Assembly: GCA_003075315.1 (NCBI GenBank)
Contig: QDFQ01000001.1
Span: 62,001-126,000, forward strand
Source of the DNA: Arthrobacter sp. TPD3018
GTDB taxonomy: Bacteria > Pseudomonadota > Alphaproteobacteria > Sphingomonadales > Sphingomonadaceae
Length of the DNA stretch: 64,000 nucleotides
Direction of reading: 5' to 3'
A program made the translations under genes and the position numbers. Below are positions 1 to 13,402 of the stretch, one piece after another. The stretch's first letter is position 1. Each line of letters opens with the position of its first letter. The notes under the pieces were generated by a model. It made no database searches, had not been told where the DNA came from, and worked only from the letters and a program-made list of their open reading frames with translations.

Positions 1-1500
1 GCGGCCGTCTGTCTCTCCGCGCTCATGCTCGGGCTGGAGATATCCAGCATTCCGAGCATCCTGCCCACGCTGGAGCAGGTCCTGCCGGCCGACTTCCGCC
101 AGCTCCAGTGGATCATGAATGCCTATACGATCGCGATGACGACGTGCCTGATGGCGGCGGGCGCGCTGGCCGACCGGTTTGGGCGCAAGCGCATCTTCCT
201 GGGCGGCATCGTCGTGTTCGGTCTTGCTTCCCTCGCTTGCGGCCTGGCCACCAGCGCCCCGATGCTGATCGCCGCGCGCTTCCTGCAAGGGGCGAGCGGC
301 GCGGCGATGCTGGCCTGTCAGATCGCCGTACTGTCACACCAGTTTCGTGATGGACCGGAGCGCGGCACGGCGTTCGGCTGGTGGGGCGTCATCTTCGGGA
401 TCGGCCTGGGCTTCGGTCCGCTGGTCGGCGGGCTGACGGTCGCCGTCGCGAGTTGGCAGTGGGTGTTCCTCGTCCATGTGGCGCTGGCGCTGCTCACGCT
501 CGCGCTGGCCCGAACGGGCGTGGTCGAATCCTCCGATCCCCATGCCGTGCGGATCGACCTGCCGGGCATAGCGACCTTGTCGCTCGCCGTATTCTGCCTC
601 GTCTACTTCATCACGCAGGGGCAAGGACTGGGCGCCGATCGCCTCGGCATCGTGCTTGCCGGCGTCGGCGGGATCAGCTTTCTCACCTTCATCGTCGTAG
701 AGCTGCGCGCCGCGCGGCCGATGTTCGATTTCGGCGCCTTCCGCACCCGCGCCTTCTCCGGCGCGCTGCTCGGATCGGCGGGGATGAACTTCAGCTTCTG
801 GCCGTTCGTGATCTACCTGCCGATCTATTGCCAGGCGGTGCTGGGGCTGAACAGCGTGACGGCGGGGCTGGCGCTTTTAGCCTATACGTTGCCGACATTG
901 GTCGTGCCGCCCTTCGCCGAGCGGATGCTGGCCAAGCGCGGCGCGGCCTTCGTCATTCCGACGGGGCTCTTCACCATCGGACTCGGCTTCGTCCTGATGT
1001 GGTTCGCAGCGAGGAGCGGCAACGCGAGCGCGTGGCCGATGCTGCCCGGTTGCGTCGTCGCAGGGGTCGGGCTCGGCCTGACCAACACCCCCGTCACCAA
1101 CACCGCGACCGGGGCGCTGCCCCCGGAGCGCGCAGGGATGGCGTCGGGCATGGACATGAGCGCGCGGATGATCTCGCTGGCGATCAACATCGCGCTGATG
1201 GGCTTCATCCTGCTCGAAGGTATCCGCACCAGGCTGGGCGAAGACGCGCTGCGGGTCGAGCCCGGCGCCCTCGCCCGACTGTCCGAGACGATCGCCGCCG
1301 GCAATCTGTCGGGCGTCAACGCTAGCATCGGTCTCGCCACCGCCCGGGCGGCACTGGTGCAGGGCTTCGGCGGGGTGATGCTCTACGGAGCGGCCTGCGC
1401 CCTGGGCCTGTCGGTGCTGAGCTTGCTCGTCTTCGGCCGCCGCAAGGCGACGATCGGCGATGCAGACGATGCCCCCCATCCCTCCCAAGTCGCCCCTTGA
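1..1500 (+). CDS. MFS drug exporter, DHA2 (14-TMS) type, 5' end cut by window edge
   Basis: The reading frame is open from the first base (AAVCLSAL before the first internal Met at position 25), so the true start lies outside the window; 499 residues are visible. The visible part opens in a membrane segment followed by the helix-2/3 signature ALADRFGRKR, the MFS motif A. Many hydrophobic segments follow, and the long C-terminal half with an extra helix pair fits the 14-helix DHA2 group (EmrB/QacA-like proton-coupled exporters) rather than 12-helix transporters. The substrate cannot be told. The missing N-terminus is probably only 10-30 residues, because DHA2 proteins reach this motif early. 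The next gene begins about 35 bases after the stop on the same strand. Confidence 0.85.
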   Translation, partial: AAVCLSALMLGLEISSIPSILPTLEQVLPADFRQLQWIMNAYTIAMTTCLMAAGALADRFGRKRIFLGGIVVFGLASLACGLATSAPMLIAARFLQGASGAAMLACQIAVLSHQFRDGPERGTAFGWWGVIFGIGLGFGPLVGGLTVAVASWQWVFLVHVALALLTLALARTGVVESSDPHAVRIDLPGIATLSLAVFCLVYFITQGQGLGADRLGIVLAGVGGISFLTFIVVELRAARPMFDFGAFRTRAFSGALLGSAGMNFSFWPFVIYLPIYCQAVLGLNSVTAGLALLAYTLPTLVVPPFAERMLAKRGAAFVIPTGLFTIGLGFVLMWFAARSGNASAWPMLPGCVVAGVGLGLTNTPVTNTATGALPPERAGMASGMDMSARMISLAINIALMGFILLEGIRTRLGEDALRVEPGALARLSETIAAGNLSGVNASIGLATARAALVQGFGGVMLYGAACALGLSVLSLLVFGRRKATIGDADDAPHPSQVAP

Positions 1501-1534
1501 GTCCCCGCCCGCTCTCCCCCAACACTCCCGGCCG

Positions 1535-2182
1535 ATGACCCGCTACGACCGCCGCTTCTGGTTTCTCGCCGCCGGCCTTGCGGCGACGTCGGGATATGTC
1601 GATGCGATCGGGTTCCTGCGGCTCGGCGGGTTCTTCGTGTCGTTCATGAGCGGGAATTCGACGCGATTCGCGGTCGGTGCAGTGACGGATGTCCATGTCG
1701 CGTATGTTGCCGGCGCGTTGATCGCGGGCTTTGCGGCCGGCGTGGCGGGCGGGACATGGCTGTCGCTGCGGCACGGGGGTGGGCGCCTGCCCGTCTCGCT
1801 GCTGCTGATGGGCGCGCTGCTGGCGCTTGCCGCGGCGAGCGACGGACGATCGCCCGCAATGGCGACCAGCCTGATGATGGCGGCGGCGATGGGCGCGGCG
1901 AACACCATCTTCCAACGCGATGGCGAGGTGAGCATCGGCGTCACCTATATGACCGGCACGCTGGTGAAATGCGTGCAACGGCTGACCGCGGCGCTGATGG
2001 GCAGCGGGCCGCGCTGGGCGTGGCTGCCCTATGCCTTGCTGTGGATGGGGCTGGTCGTGGGCGCGTGCGGCGGAGCCGCCGTCTTTGGCGTAGTCGGGAC
2101 GGCGGGCGTGTGGCTGGCGGTCGCCACAGTCGTGTTGCTCGCCGTCTATGCGCGCGCGATCGGACGGCCACACACCCCCTGA
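1535..2182 (+). CDS. DUF1275 (YoaK-like) membrane protein
   Basis: 215-residue integral membrane protein of the DUF1275/YoaK family. The N-terminus carries the family signature GYVDAIGFLRLGG followed by FVSFMSGNSTRFAVG, and about six hydrophobic segments follow. Function in the family is not established. I chose the ATG at 1535 (MTRYDRRFW), after the MFS stop at 1500. A start at 1460 would overlap the MFS gene by 41 bases and add a proline-rich leader not expected in the family. Neither start has a strong ribosome binding site. The gene converges on pccA, with a GC hairpin between the two. Confidence 0.82.
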   Translation: MTRYDRRFWFLAAGLAATSGYVDAIGFLRLGGFFVSFMSGNSTRFAVGAVTDVHVAYVAGALIAGFAAGVAGGTWLSLRHGGGRLPVSLLLMGALLALAAASDGRSPAMATSLMMAAAMGAANTIFQRDGEVSIGVTYMTGTLVKCVQRLTAALMGSGPRWAWLPYALLWMGLVVGACGGAAVFGVVGTAGVWLAVATVVLLAVYARAIGRPHTP

Positions 2183-2206
2183 CCGCCGGGCGGGCGCGCC
2201 CGGCGG
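2183..2206. terminator. GC-rich hairpin between convergent genes
   Basis: A 10-bp stem (CCGCCGGGCG / CGCCCGGCGG) with a GGCG loop lies between the convergent DUF1275 and pccA stop codons. There is no T-tract, so it may act only as a weak bidirectional terminator or mRNA 3'-end stabiliser. Confidence 0.4.
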
Positions 2207-2213
2207 CGGTGGC

Positions 2214-4307
<2,094 letters not shown>

Positions 4308-4311
4308 CCTC

Positions 4312-4707
4312 TTACCTCAAATAGCGAACTTGGCTGTCTGCGCGGCGCTTCAGGATTTCTGTCCGGTGCCGGGTAAGCGTGATCGAGCATTCGGCTCCCA
4401 ACTCGCCATATCCGGTCCCGCCGGCTGCCTGGTCCGAAACCATGTTGCATTCGGCATATCGATACTTCAGCCAAGCACGTTGTGACTCGAGCAGACCGGC
4501 CACCAAAGACGGTTTGTTCGCTTTCTCGCGCCGATTTTCGGCGTCCTCTTTCCGCAGCACTGCAAGAGTCACTCGCCATTGGCGCACCATCTCCGCATCA
4601 GCGCGGTCTTCGACTTTGCCGAGGCACTTGCGATAGTCCAAGACCGACAGCCGAGCGGCCGCGTCGCAGTCAGATACAGCCGCCAAGGCAAGCAGCGTAA
4701 AGATCAC
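4312..4707 (-). CDS. Small secreted LprI/DUF1311-family protein
   Basis: 131 residues with a short hydrophobic N-terminus ([17 protein letters not shown]) and four cysteines. The conserved central piece [17 protein letters not shown] is the DUF1311 signature, the domain found in lysozyme inhibitor LprI. The start is GTG, overlapping the bioB stop as GTGA, which implies translational coupling. It sits between bioB and pccA. A periplasmic role is plausible, but any link to biotin or propionate metabolism is unknown. The leader is short for a classical signal peptide, so export is likely but not certain. Confidence 0.72.
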   Translation of the reverse strand: MIFTLLALAAVSDCDAAARLSVLDYRKCLGKVEDRADAEMVRQWRVTLAVLRKEDAENRREKANKPSLVAGLLESQRAWLKYRYAECNMVSDQAAGGTGYGELGAECSITLTRHRTEILKRRADSQVRYLR

Positions 4708-5810
4708 TCCGCCGCCTCTGCCATCACCGCGTAACCCCGGGCCTGACCCGGGGTCCCGCTTCCTGCCGCAGGTCCGCAGCAGCCAGACCCCGGCTCATGG
4801 CCGGGGTGACGGGCGCTGGGCTCCGCCGCCATCGGCGTCACGCCCAGCTTCGCGAAGAGCGCCGCGTCCTTGTCGTCGCCGGCGTTGCCCGCGGTCAGCA
4901 GCTTATCGCCAGTGAAGATCGAATTGGCGCCCGCCATGAAGCAGAGCGCCTGCGCCGAATCCGACATGCTCTCGCGCCCCGCGGACAGGCGCACCATGCT
5001 CTCGGGCATGGTGATGCGCGCGACGGCGACGGTGCGGACGAACTCGATCTCGTCGATCTTGGCGAGCGGTGTGTCGGCGAGCATGTCGCCCAGCACGGTG
5101 CCCTTCACCGGCACCAAAGCATTGACCGGTACGCTGCCGGGATGCTCGGGCAGGGTCGCCAGCGCATGGACGAAGCCGACGCGATCCTCGCGCGTTTCAC
5201 CCATGCCGACGATGCCGCCGCAGCACACGTTGATCCCCGCACTTCGCACCGCATCGAGCGTATCGAGCCGCTCCTGGAAGCTGCGCGTCGTGATGACGTC
5301 GCCATAGCGTTCGGGCGAAGTGTCGATATTGTGGTTGTAGTAATCGAGGCCCGCGTCGGCGAGCTGCTTCGCCTGATGCGGCTCCAGCATGCCGAGCGTC
5401 ATGCACGTTTCCATGCCCATGCCGCGCACGCCCTCGACCATCGCGACGATCGCGCCCATGTCGCGGTCCTTGGGATTGCGCCACGCCGCACCCATGCAGA
5501 ACCGGGTCGAGCCATTGTCCTTGGCCTGCGCTGCCGCTTGCAGGACGCTGCGCACATCCATCAGCTTGGTCGCCTTGACCCCGCTGTCGGCGCTGACCGA
5601 CTGCGAGCAATAGCCGCAGTCCTCCGGGCAGCCGCCGGTCTTGATCGACAGCAACGTCGACAGCTGCACCTGCCCCGCCGCGTGATGCGCGCGGTGGACG
5701 GTCTGCGCCTGCCACATCAGTTCGTCGAAGGGCAGGTCGAACAGGGCTGCGATCTCGTCGCGGGTCCAGTCATTGCGAACGGCGTTGCGCTCTGGCGAGG
5801 GCGCGCTCAC
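4704..5810 (-). CDS. bioB: Biotin synthase (radical SAM)
   Basis: 368 residues. It inserts sulfur into dethiobiotin to give biotin. The radical-SAM cluster motif CPEDCGYC is at about residue 60-67, and the family motifs [11 protein letters not shown] and NALVPVKGT and the C-terminal [16 protein letters not shown] are all present. The GTG start overlaps the upstream thioredoxin-fold gene stop (GTGA). After the normal BioB core ends near residue 333, residues about 334-361 are encoded by a REP-like palindrome (4730-4811) and read as a glycine/proline-rich tail, followed by MAEAAE. In this operon it would supply the cofactor of the PccA carrier domain encoded two genes downstream. Confidence 0.95.
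   Translation of the reverse strand: MSAPSPERNAVRNDWTRDEIAALFDLPFDELMWQAQTVHRAHHAAGQVQLSTLLSIKTGGCPEDCGYCSQSVSADSGVKATKLMDVRSVLQAAAQAKDNGSTRFCMGAAWRNPKDRDMGAIVAMVEGVRGMGMETCMTLGMLEPHQAKQLADAGLDYYNHNIDTSPERYGDVITTRSFQERLDTLDAVRSAGINVCCGGIVGMGETREDRVGFVHALATLPEHPGSVPVNALVPVKGTVLGDMLADTPLAKIDEIEFVRTVAVARITMPESMVRLSAGRESMSDSAQALCFMAGANSIFTGDKLLTAGNAGDDKDAALFAKLGVTPMAAEPSARHPGHEPGSGCCGPAAGSGTPGQARGYAVMAEAAE
4730..4811. repeat. REP-like paired palindrome (family B) at the 3' end of bioB
   Basis: The arms CCCCGGGCCTGACCCGGGGT and GACCCCGGCTCATGGCCGGG flank about 30 bases. It matches the family seen between genes at 26595-26675, 54510-54599 and 17975-18083. It is translated as the last part of BioB, in frame. 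Confidence 0.82.
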
Positions 5811-6379
5811 TTGGCCATCGCCTGCTTCAGGCGCGCTTCCAGCGCCGGGGCCTCGGACGGCTGAAAGCCATAGGACGTATAGACCTGCCGGCCCTTGCTG
5901 TCGAAGAGGTAGACCCGTGGGATGCCGACCTTTCCGTCGGGGATATCCTTGAGGTCGGCGGCGACGATCTGTTGATAGGCTTTGACGTCGGCAACGACAT
6001 AGTCGCTATCGGAAAGGCCACCGCGAGCGAGGAAGCGGGCGATGGAATCGGCAGGCTGCGACGGATCGGGATTCCCATCCCTGCGATTGACGTAGACGAA
6101 GTTATACCGCCCCGCCAAATCCTTGCGCATCTTGTTGAGATAAGGCGCCTCGACCATGCAGGGCGGACACCAGCTCGCCCAGATTGAGATCAGCGTCGGC
6201 TTTCCCGACACGATGCGCGATCCGAGCGTGACCGGCTTTCCGTCGCGCGTCTTCAACGGCACGCCGGCCAGGCTCGCGATCGAGCGTCCGTTCGTCGCGG
6301 CGCGCTCCTGCGCGGCGGCGGGGGCAGCGATCGCAAGGGACAGGCCAAGCGACCACGCTAATGTTGTTCCAAACCGCAT
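5807..6379 (-). CDS. Secreted thioredoxin-fold (TlpA-like) protein
   Basis: 190 residues from the ATG at 6379. It has a clear signal peptide ([25 protein letters not shown]) and a TlpA/ResA-type thioredoxin fold with the redox motif WASWCPPCM. This places a disulfide reductase or thiol exchange protein in the periplasm. I rejected the longer frame back to 6610, because GGAG with proper spacing precedes the 6379 ATG and the signal peptide starts there. The stop overlaps the bioB start. Candidate roles are cytochrome c maturation or general periplasmic thiol reduction; the sequence does not decide between them. Confidence 0.87.
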   Translation of the reverse strand: MRFGTTLAWSLGLSLAIAAPAAAQERAATNGRSIASLAGVPLKTRDGKPVTLGSRIVSGKPTLISIWASWCPPCMVEAPYLNKMRKDLAGRYNFVYVNRRDGNPDPSQPADSIARFLARGGLSDSDYVVADVKAYQQIVAADLKDIPDGKVGIPRVYLFDSKGRQVYTSYGFQPSEAPALEARLKQAMAK

Positions 6380-6614
6380 ATTCACTCCTACGCCGCCTGC
6401 AGCGAAATGTCTCAAACCGAACCGATGGGACGTGTTGGCCGCCGCCCGGATGGATGCCGTGGCGGCGTAAACGCTCGTCGTCCACGCTGCCACTGCACAT
6501 TCTTCAACTGTGCCGTCCGCTCGCCTGTCAACCGCGTGGGGCATTAGCTGCGTATCATCCGTCGCATCGATCCGGCCGCATAGTCCCCGCGCGCGGCGCC
6601 GAGAGTCCAACGGA

Positions 6615-8805
<2,191 letters not shown>

Positions 8806-8819
<14 letters not shown>

Positions 8820-9228
8820 CAGGCGTCTCCATCAGTTCGACGAGCACGCCGCCCATGTTCTTGGGATGTACGAAGACGATCGGCGTGCCGTGCGCGCCGA
8901 TACGGGGTTCACCGAGCACGGTCGCGCCCTTCGCCTTCAGGTCCGCAACGGCGGCGTGGATGTCGGGCACCTCGAAACAGACATGATGCTGCCCACCCGC
9001 CGGGTTCTTCTTCAGGAAGCCGGCGATGGGCGAACTGTCGTCATAGGGCTCGATCAGCTCGATCTGCGTGTTGGGCGCGTCTATGAAGCACACTTTCACG
9101 CCCTGCGCGGGCAGGTCGAACGGCTCCCCGATCACGGTGGCGCCGAGCAGGGTGCGATAGGTCTCGATCGACTGCGCGATCGACGGCGTCGCGATGCCGA
9201 CGTGGTTGAGGCGGCCGAGGGGGGTCAT
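8806..9228 (-). CDS. mce: Methylmalonyl-CoA epimerase
   Basis: 140 residues, vicinal-oxygen-chelate (glyoxalase) fold. [11 protein letters not shown] near the start supplies the first metal-binding His, [10 protein letters not shown] the middle one, and GVLVELME the terminal Glu. It converts (S)- to (R)-methylmalonyl-CoA, the step between the carboxylase and the mutase. I chose the ATG at 9228 (MTPLGRLNH), which overlaps the previous stop as ATGA. The longer frame to 9387 adds unrelated residues that run through the neighbouring gene. Confidence 0.93.
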
Positions 9229-9530
9229 ACGGTTTCTCCGGTCGTCCGGCGCTGCTGGACTTCGTCTTTCAACGCCTGCTTTGTCTCGGCAGACAAGTGT
9301 GCGCTCGCTACGCCATCGATCGCCCCTTGAAGCGCCCAGACGGCGCATAGACTGACCTCGCGCGGGTGCGCCGCCTTCATCCGGCAATAGGTTTCCACCG
9401 CGCCCAACTCAGCCAACCGCTCGGGGCTATCGACGCCAACCTCGATCATCCAGCCAGCACTTTTCGCCGCCACATTGCGCAGCGCCGTCAGGCGGGCGAG
9501 ACGTTCATCGTCAAAGGGGGATATTGTCAT
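9225..9530 (-). CDS. TfoX C-terminal-domain protein (stand-alone)
   Basis: 101 residues made almost entirely of the TfoX/Sxy C-terminal domain: [19 protein letters not shown], then [16 protein letters not shown] and [14 protein letters not shown] match the helix-hairpin-helix-like pattern of that family. The N-terminal TfoX domain of competence regulators is absent. The start overlaps the end of pccB by 20 bases and its stop overlaps mce (ATGA), so it is embedded in the propionate operon. A role in DNA binding or regulation is possible from the domain, but nothing here shows it. Confidence 0.75.
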   Translation of the reverse strand: MTISPFDDERLARLTALRNVAAKSAGWMIEVGVDSPERLAELGAVETYCRMKAAHPREVSLCAVWALQGAIDGVASAHLSAETKQALKDEVQQRRTTGETV

Positions 9531-11037
9531 GCTTCTTCCACGGATTCTCGAGGCTCTTGCCGCGTAGCTTTCGCAAGCCCAGCGCGATCCGCCGCCGCGT
9601 CGAGTGCGGCTGGATCACCTCGTCCACGAAGCCCTTGCTCGCCGCGACGAAGGGGTTGGCGAAGCGGGCTTCGTATTCCGCCGTCCGCTCGGCGATCTCC
9701 TCGGGCGTCTTTCCACGGAAGATGATTTCGACCGCACCCTTCGCGCCCATCACCGCGATCTCGGCGGTTGGCCAGGCGTAGTTCAAATCGCCGCGCAGAT
9801 GCTTCGACGCCATCACGTCATACGCACCGCCATAGGCCTTGCGCGTGATGACGGTGATCTTCGGCACCGTCGCCTCGGCATAGGCGAACAGCAGCTTCGC
9901 GCCGTGCTTGATGATGCCGTTATGCTCCTGCGCCGTCCCCGGCAGGAAGCCGGGCACATCGACGAAGGTCAGAATCGGAATTTCGAACGCGTCGCAGAAG
10001 CGCACGAACCGCGCCGCCTTCTTCGAGCTGTTGATGTCGAGCACGCCCGCCAACACCATCGGCTGGTTGGCGACCACGCCCACCGTCTTGCCCTCGATCC
10101 GGCCGAAGCCGGTGATGATGTTCGCCGCATGCGCCGGCTGCGTTTCGAAGAAGTCGCCCTCGTCGACGACCTTCCGGATCAGTTCGTGCATGTCATAGGG
10201 CTGGTTGGCGCTGGCCGGTACGAGCGTGTCGAGGCTCGGCTCCAGCCGGTCCCAGGCGTCGGCGGTCGGCCGTTCGGGCACGGCCTCGCGGTTCGACAGC
10301 GGCAGGAAATCGATGAAGTCGCGCGCCGCCAGCAGCGCCTCGATGTCGTTTTCGAACGCATTGTCGGCGACCGAGGTCTTGGTAGTGTGCGTCACCGCGC
10401 CGCCCAGCGCCTCCTGCGTCACGACCTCGTTGGTCACCGTCTTCACCACGTCGGGGCCGGTGACGAACATGTAGCTCGAATCCTTCACCATGAAGATGAA
10501 GTCGGTCATCGCCGGCGAATAGACCGCACCGCCCGCGCACGGCCCCATGATGAGGGACAGCTGCGGCACGACGCCGGACGCGAGCACGTTGCGCTGGAAC
10601 ACCTCGGCATAACCGCCAAGGCTCGCCACGCCCTCCTGAATGCGCGCGCCACCCGAATCGTTCAGACCGATCACCGGCGCGCCGACCTTCATCGCGGTGT
10701 CCATCACCTTGCAGATCTTCTGCGCATGGCGTTCGGACAGCGACCCGCCGAAGACGGTGAAATCCTGACTGAAGACATAGACCAGCCGGCCGTTGATCGT
10801 ACCCGATCCGGTGACGACGCCGTCGCCGGGGATCACCTGATCCGCCATGCCGAAATCGACGCAATTGTGCTCGACGTACATGTCGATCTCTTCGAACGAG
10901 CCTTCGTCGAGCAGGATGTCGAGCCGTTCGCGCGCGGTCAGCTTGCCCTTGGCGTGCTGCGCAGCGACGCGCTTTTCGCCGCCTCCGGCCCGGGCGGCGG
11001 CGCGACGGCGTTCGAGTTCGTTCAGCGTGGAAGACAT
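9511..11037 (-). CDS. pccB: Propionyl-CoA carboxylase beta subunit (carboxyltransferase)
   Basis: 508 residues, the usual length for PccB. It carries the acyl-CoA carboxyltransferase halves, with [19 protein letters not shown] and the oxyanion-forming glycines [13 protein letters not shown] in the N-half, and [12 protein letters not shown] and [15 protein letters not shown] in the C-half. It moves the carboxyl group from biotin on PccA to propionyl-CoA. I chose the ATG at 11037 because AGGAG lies 7 bases upstream; the in-frame start at 11064 has no such site. It is the first gene of the minus-strand operon and faces the scfR-like regulator across about 100 bases that hold TTGCAA repeats. Confidence 0.95.
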   Translation of the reverse strand: MSSTLNELERRRAAARAGGGEKRVAAQHAKGKLTARERLDILLDEGSFEEIDMYVEHNCVDFGMADQVIPGDGVVTGSGTINGRLVYVFSQDFTVFGGSLSERHAQKICKVMDTAMKVGAPVIGLNDSGGARIQEGVASLGGYAEVFQRNVLASGVVPQLSLIMGPCAGGAVYSPAMTDFIFMVKDSSYMFVTGPDVVKTVTNEVVTQEALGGAVTHTTKTSVADNAFENDIEALLAARDFIDFLPLSNREAVPERPTADAWDRLEPSLDTLVPASANQPYDMHELIRKVVDEGDFFETQPAHAANIITGFGRIEGKTVGVVANQPMVLAGVLDINSSKKAARFVRFCDAFEIPILTFVDVPGFLPGTAQEHNGIIKHGAKLLFAYAEATVPKITVITRKAYGGAYDVMASKHLRGDLNYAWPTAEIAVMGAKGAVEIIFRGKTPEEIAERTAEYEARFANPFVAASKGFVDEVIQPHSTRRRIALGLRKLRGKSLENPWKKHDNIPL

Positions 11038-11093
11038 GGGCACACTCCTGCGCGACGGTTTCACCCGGTGTAGGCGCCGCTTTCAACTGTGGG

Positions 11094-11124
11094 TTTGCAA
11101 AATTGCAATCCGCATGTTTGCAAA
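11094..11124. promoter_or_regulatory. Putative ScfR/PrpR operator: three TTGCAA boxes
   Basis: TTGCAA occurs at 11095-11100 and 11103-11108 (spaced by AA) and as TTTGCAAA at 11117-11124, within 31 bases between the pccB and regulator starts. TTTGCAAA-type boxes are the known targets of RamB/PrpR regulators (same protein family as the adjacent gene). The position, 14 bases before the regulator ATG and about 57 before pccB, suggests autoregulation plus control of the operon. I infer function from motif and location only. Confidence 0.65.
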
Positions 11125-11137
11125 TTAGGCGTGAACG

Positions 11138-12538
11138 ATGGCCGTCGAACCGCCCCGCCCCCGCCTGTTCGCCGGCGATCGCGTGCGCGCGCTGCGGGCA
11201 CGACTGTCGCTCAGCCAGACGCGCCTCAGCCAGCAACTCGGCATCTCGACCAGCTACCTGTCGCAGATCGAAAGCGGCGATCGACCCATTACCGGCGGCG
11301 TGCTGGCGGCCCTAGCGCGGGCCTTTCCGCTCGACTGGGTCGATGTCGCACCCGAGGATGAATCCGCGGCGCTGGTCGCCGCGATGGCGGCGGGGACAGA
11401 CCCCTCCGTACCCGCCGCGATGATCGATGAGGATGCCGTCCGCCGCGGCGTGCGTCAGCAGCCATTGCTCGCGCGGCGGATGGTGGCATTGCACGCCGCG
11501 CTCCAGCGCACGCAGGAGCAACTGCGCGTGCTCGACGACCGCGTCGATGCGGGCGGCAGCCAGCCGGTGCCGCTGCCCTGGGAAGAGGTGCGCGACTGGT
11601 TTCAGGGCAGCGGCAATTACATCGATGCGCTTGACCGCTTCGCGGAAGGACTCGCCGTCGATCTGTCAGGAGCCCGCGCCTATGCCGATCGGCTGGAACG
11701 CGCGCACGGCGTCCGGCTGGCCGACGACGGCGCTGCCCTCCGCAGCTACGACCCCGCCGCCGCGACGCTGCGGATCGACGCCGCGCAGCCGATCGAGACG
11801 CGTGCCTTCCAGATGGCGCACCAGCTCATCCGGCTGGAGGCGGCGGACCTGATCGAAGGCATCGTCGCCGAGGCGCCCTTGCAGTCGGAAGCGGCGCGCG
11901 AATTGCTCCGCGTCGGCCTCGCCAATTACGGCGCCGGCGCACTGGTGATGCCCTACGCCGCCTTCCGCAGCGCCGCGCGCCACCAGCGCCATGACGTCGA
12001 TGCCTTGCGGCAGCGCTTCGGCGTCAGCTTCGAACAAGTCTGCCACCGCCTGTCGACGCTGCAACGCCCGGGCGCACCCGGCATCCCCTTCTTCTTCTGC
12101 CGCATCGACATGGCCGGCAACATCACCAAGCGCCATTCGGCGACGCGGCTGCAATTCGCCCAATATGGCGGCGCCTGCCCCTTGTGGGTCGCGCATGAGG
12201 CGGTGGCGATCAGCGACCGCATTCTCGTCCAGGTCGCCGAAATGCCCGACGGCGCCCGCTACGTCTCGATGGCGAAGGGGCTGGTGAAGGCCACCGCAAG
12301 CTACCGTCGCTCCCCCCGCCGCTACGCCGTAGTGCTGGGCTGCGAGGTCGAGCATGCCGCAGCGTTCGTCTATGCCGATGGCCTGGACGTCGCCGGCGCA
12401 GACAGCGCGACGCGGATCGGTCCCTCCTGCCGCATCTGTCCCCGCCGCGACTGCGACCAGCGCGCCTTCCCGCCCGTCGGCCGCGAGTTGCTGGTCGACC
12501 CCGACCGCCGCGGGATCGTGCCCTATCGCTTCGACTGA
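11138..12538 (+). CDS. XRE-family short-chain acyl-CoA regulator (ScfR / RamB / PrpR type)
   Basis: 466 residues. An N-terminal XRE helix-turn-helix (LRARLSLSQTRLSQQLGISTSYLSQIESG) precedes a long middle region of the ImmA/IrrE-like fold and a C-terminal ScfR domain with a cysteine cluster CRICPRRDC (also C at about 331). This is the architecture of RamB and mycobacterial PrpR, which sense acetyl- or propionyl-CoA and control propionate and glyoxylate genes. It is divergent from pccB and shares the TTGCAA-containing intergenic region, so the propionyl-CoA operon is the obvious target. Activator or repressor action cannot be read from the sequence. Confidence 0.88.
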   Translation: MAVEPPRPRLFAGDRVRALRARLSLSQTRLSQQLGISTSYLSQIESGDRPITGGVLAALARAFPLDWVDVAPEDESAALVAAMAAGTDPSVPAAMIDEDAVRRGVRQQPLLARRMVALHAALQRTQEQLRVLDDRVDAGGSQPVPLPWEEVRDWFQGSGNYIDALDRFAEGLAVDLSGARAYADRLERAHGVRLADDGAALRSYDPAAATLRIDAAQPIETRAFQMAHQLIRLEAADLIEGIVAEAPLQSEAARELLRVGLANYGAGALVMPYAAFRSAARHQRHDVDALRQRFGVSFEQVCHRLSTLQRPGAPGIPFFFCRIDMAGNITKRHSATRLQFAQYGGACPLWVAHEAVAISDRILVQVAEMPDGARYVSMAKGLVKATASYRRSPRRYAVVLGCEVEHAAAFVYADGLDVAGADSATRIGPSCRICPRRDCDQRAFPPVGRELLVDPDRRGIVPYRFD

Positions 12539-12550
12539 TATGGTTGGCCC

Positions 12551-13342
12551 ATGACGATACGAATCGGAATCGGCGGCTGGACCTATGAGCCGTGGCGCGG
12601 GACCTTCTATCCCGACAAATGGCCGCAAAAGCGCGAACTCGAATACGCCGCGTCGCAACTGACCGCGATCGAGATCAACGGCACCTATTATTCCAGCTTC
12701 AAGCCCGCGAGCTTCGCCAAGTGGGCGGCGGCGGCACCGGACGGCTTCGTCTTCACGCTGAAGGCCTCGCGCTATTGCACCAATCGCAAGGTGCTGGCCG
12801 AAGCGGGCGACTCGATCGAACGCTTCGTCGGACAGGGCATCACGGAGCTGGGCGACAAGCTCGGCCCGATCCTGTGGCAGTTCATGGCCACGAAAAAGTT
12901 CGACGCCGACGACATGGCCGCCTTCCTCAAGCTATTGCCGGCCAAGCACGACGGCATCCCCCTGCGCCACGCCATCCAGGTCCGCCACGACAGCTTCGCC
13001 GACCCCGCCTTCGTCGCCATGGCCCGCGCGGCGAACGTCGCGATCGTCTACGCCGATTCGGCCGACTATCCCGCCATCGCCGACGTCACCGCCGACTTCG
13101 TCTACGCCCGCCTGGAAAATGCAATGGAGGCAGAACCCGCCGGCTACACCGACGCGGCGCTCGACTGCTGGGCGAAGGCGGCACGCGACTGGCAGGCTGG
13201 TGGCCGCCCCGAAGGCCTGCCCTATGTCACCCCCGACACGCCCGCCAAGGCGCAACGCGACACGTTCGTCTTCTTCATCAACGGCGCCAAGGTGCGCGCG
13301 CCGCATGGAGCGAAGGCGCTGATCGAGCGGGTGCGGGGGTAG
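12551..13342 (+). CDS. DUF72 domain protein
   Basis: 263 residues, DUF72 (YecE-like) TIM-barrel family. The start IRIGIGGWTYEPWRGTFYP and the following IEINGTYYSSFKPASFAKWA are the family signatures, and the aromatic HAIQVRHDSF segment is also typical. The biochemical function of DUF72 is not settled; a role in DNA or iron-sulfur metabolism has been proposed elsewhere, and nothing in the neighbourhood supports one. It follows the regulator by 12 bases on the same strand and could be read from the same transcript. Confidence 0.88.
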   Translation: MTIRIGIGGWTYEPWRGTFYPDKWPQKRELEYAASQLTAIEINGTYYSSFKPASFAKWAAAAPDGFVFTLKASRYCTNRKVLAEAGDSIERFVGQGITELGDKLGPILWQFMATKKFDADDMAAFLKLLPAKHDGIPLRHAIQVRHDSFADPAFVAMARAANVAIVYADSADYPAIADVTADFVYARLENAMEAEPAGYTDAALDCWAKAARDWQAGGRPEGLPYVTPDTPAKAQRDTFVFFINGAKVRAPHGAKALIERVRG

Positions 13343-13402
13343 GCGAAGGCGACGGTGCGCGCCCGGTAGCGAACATCAGATCGCTCCTGTAGGCTTCGAC
13401 CG

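Noticed and set aside
5807..6610. 267-codon version of the thioredoxin-fold gene
   Set aside because: The true start with a ribosome site and signal peptide is at 6379.
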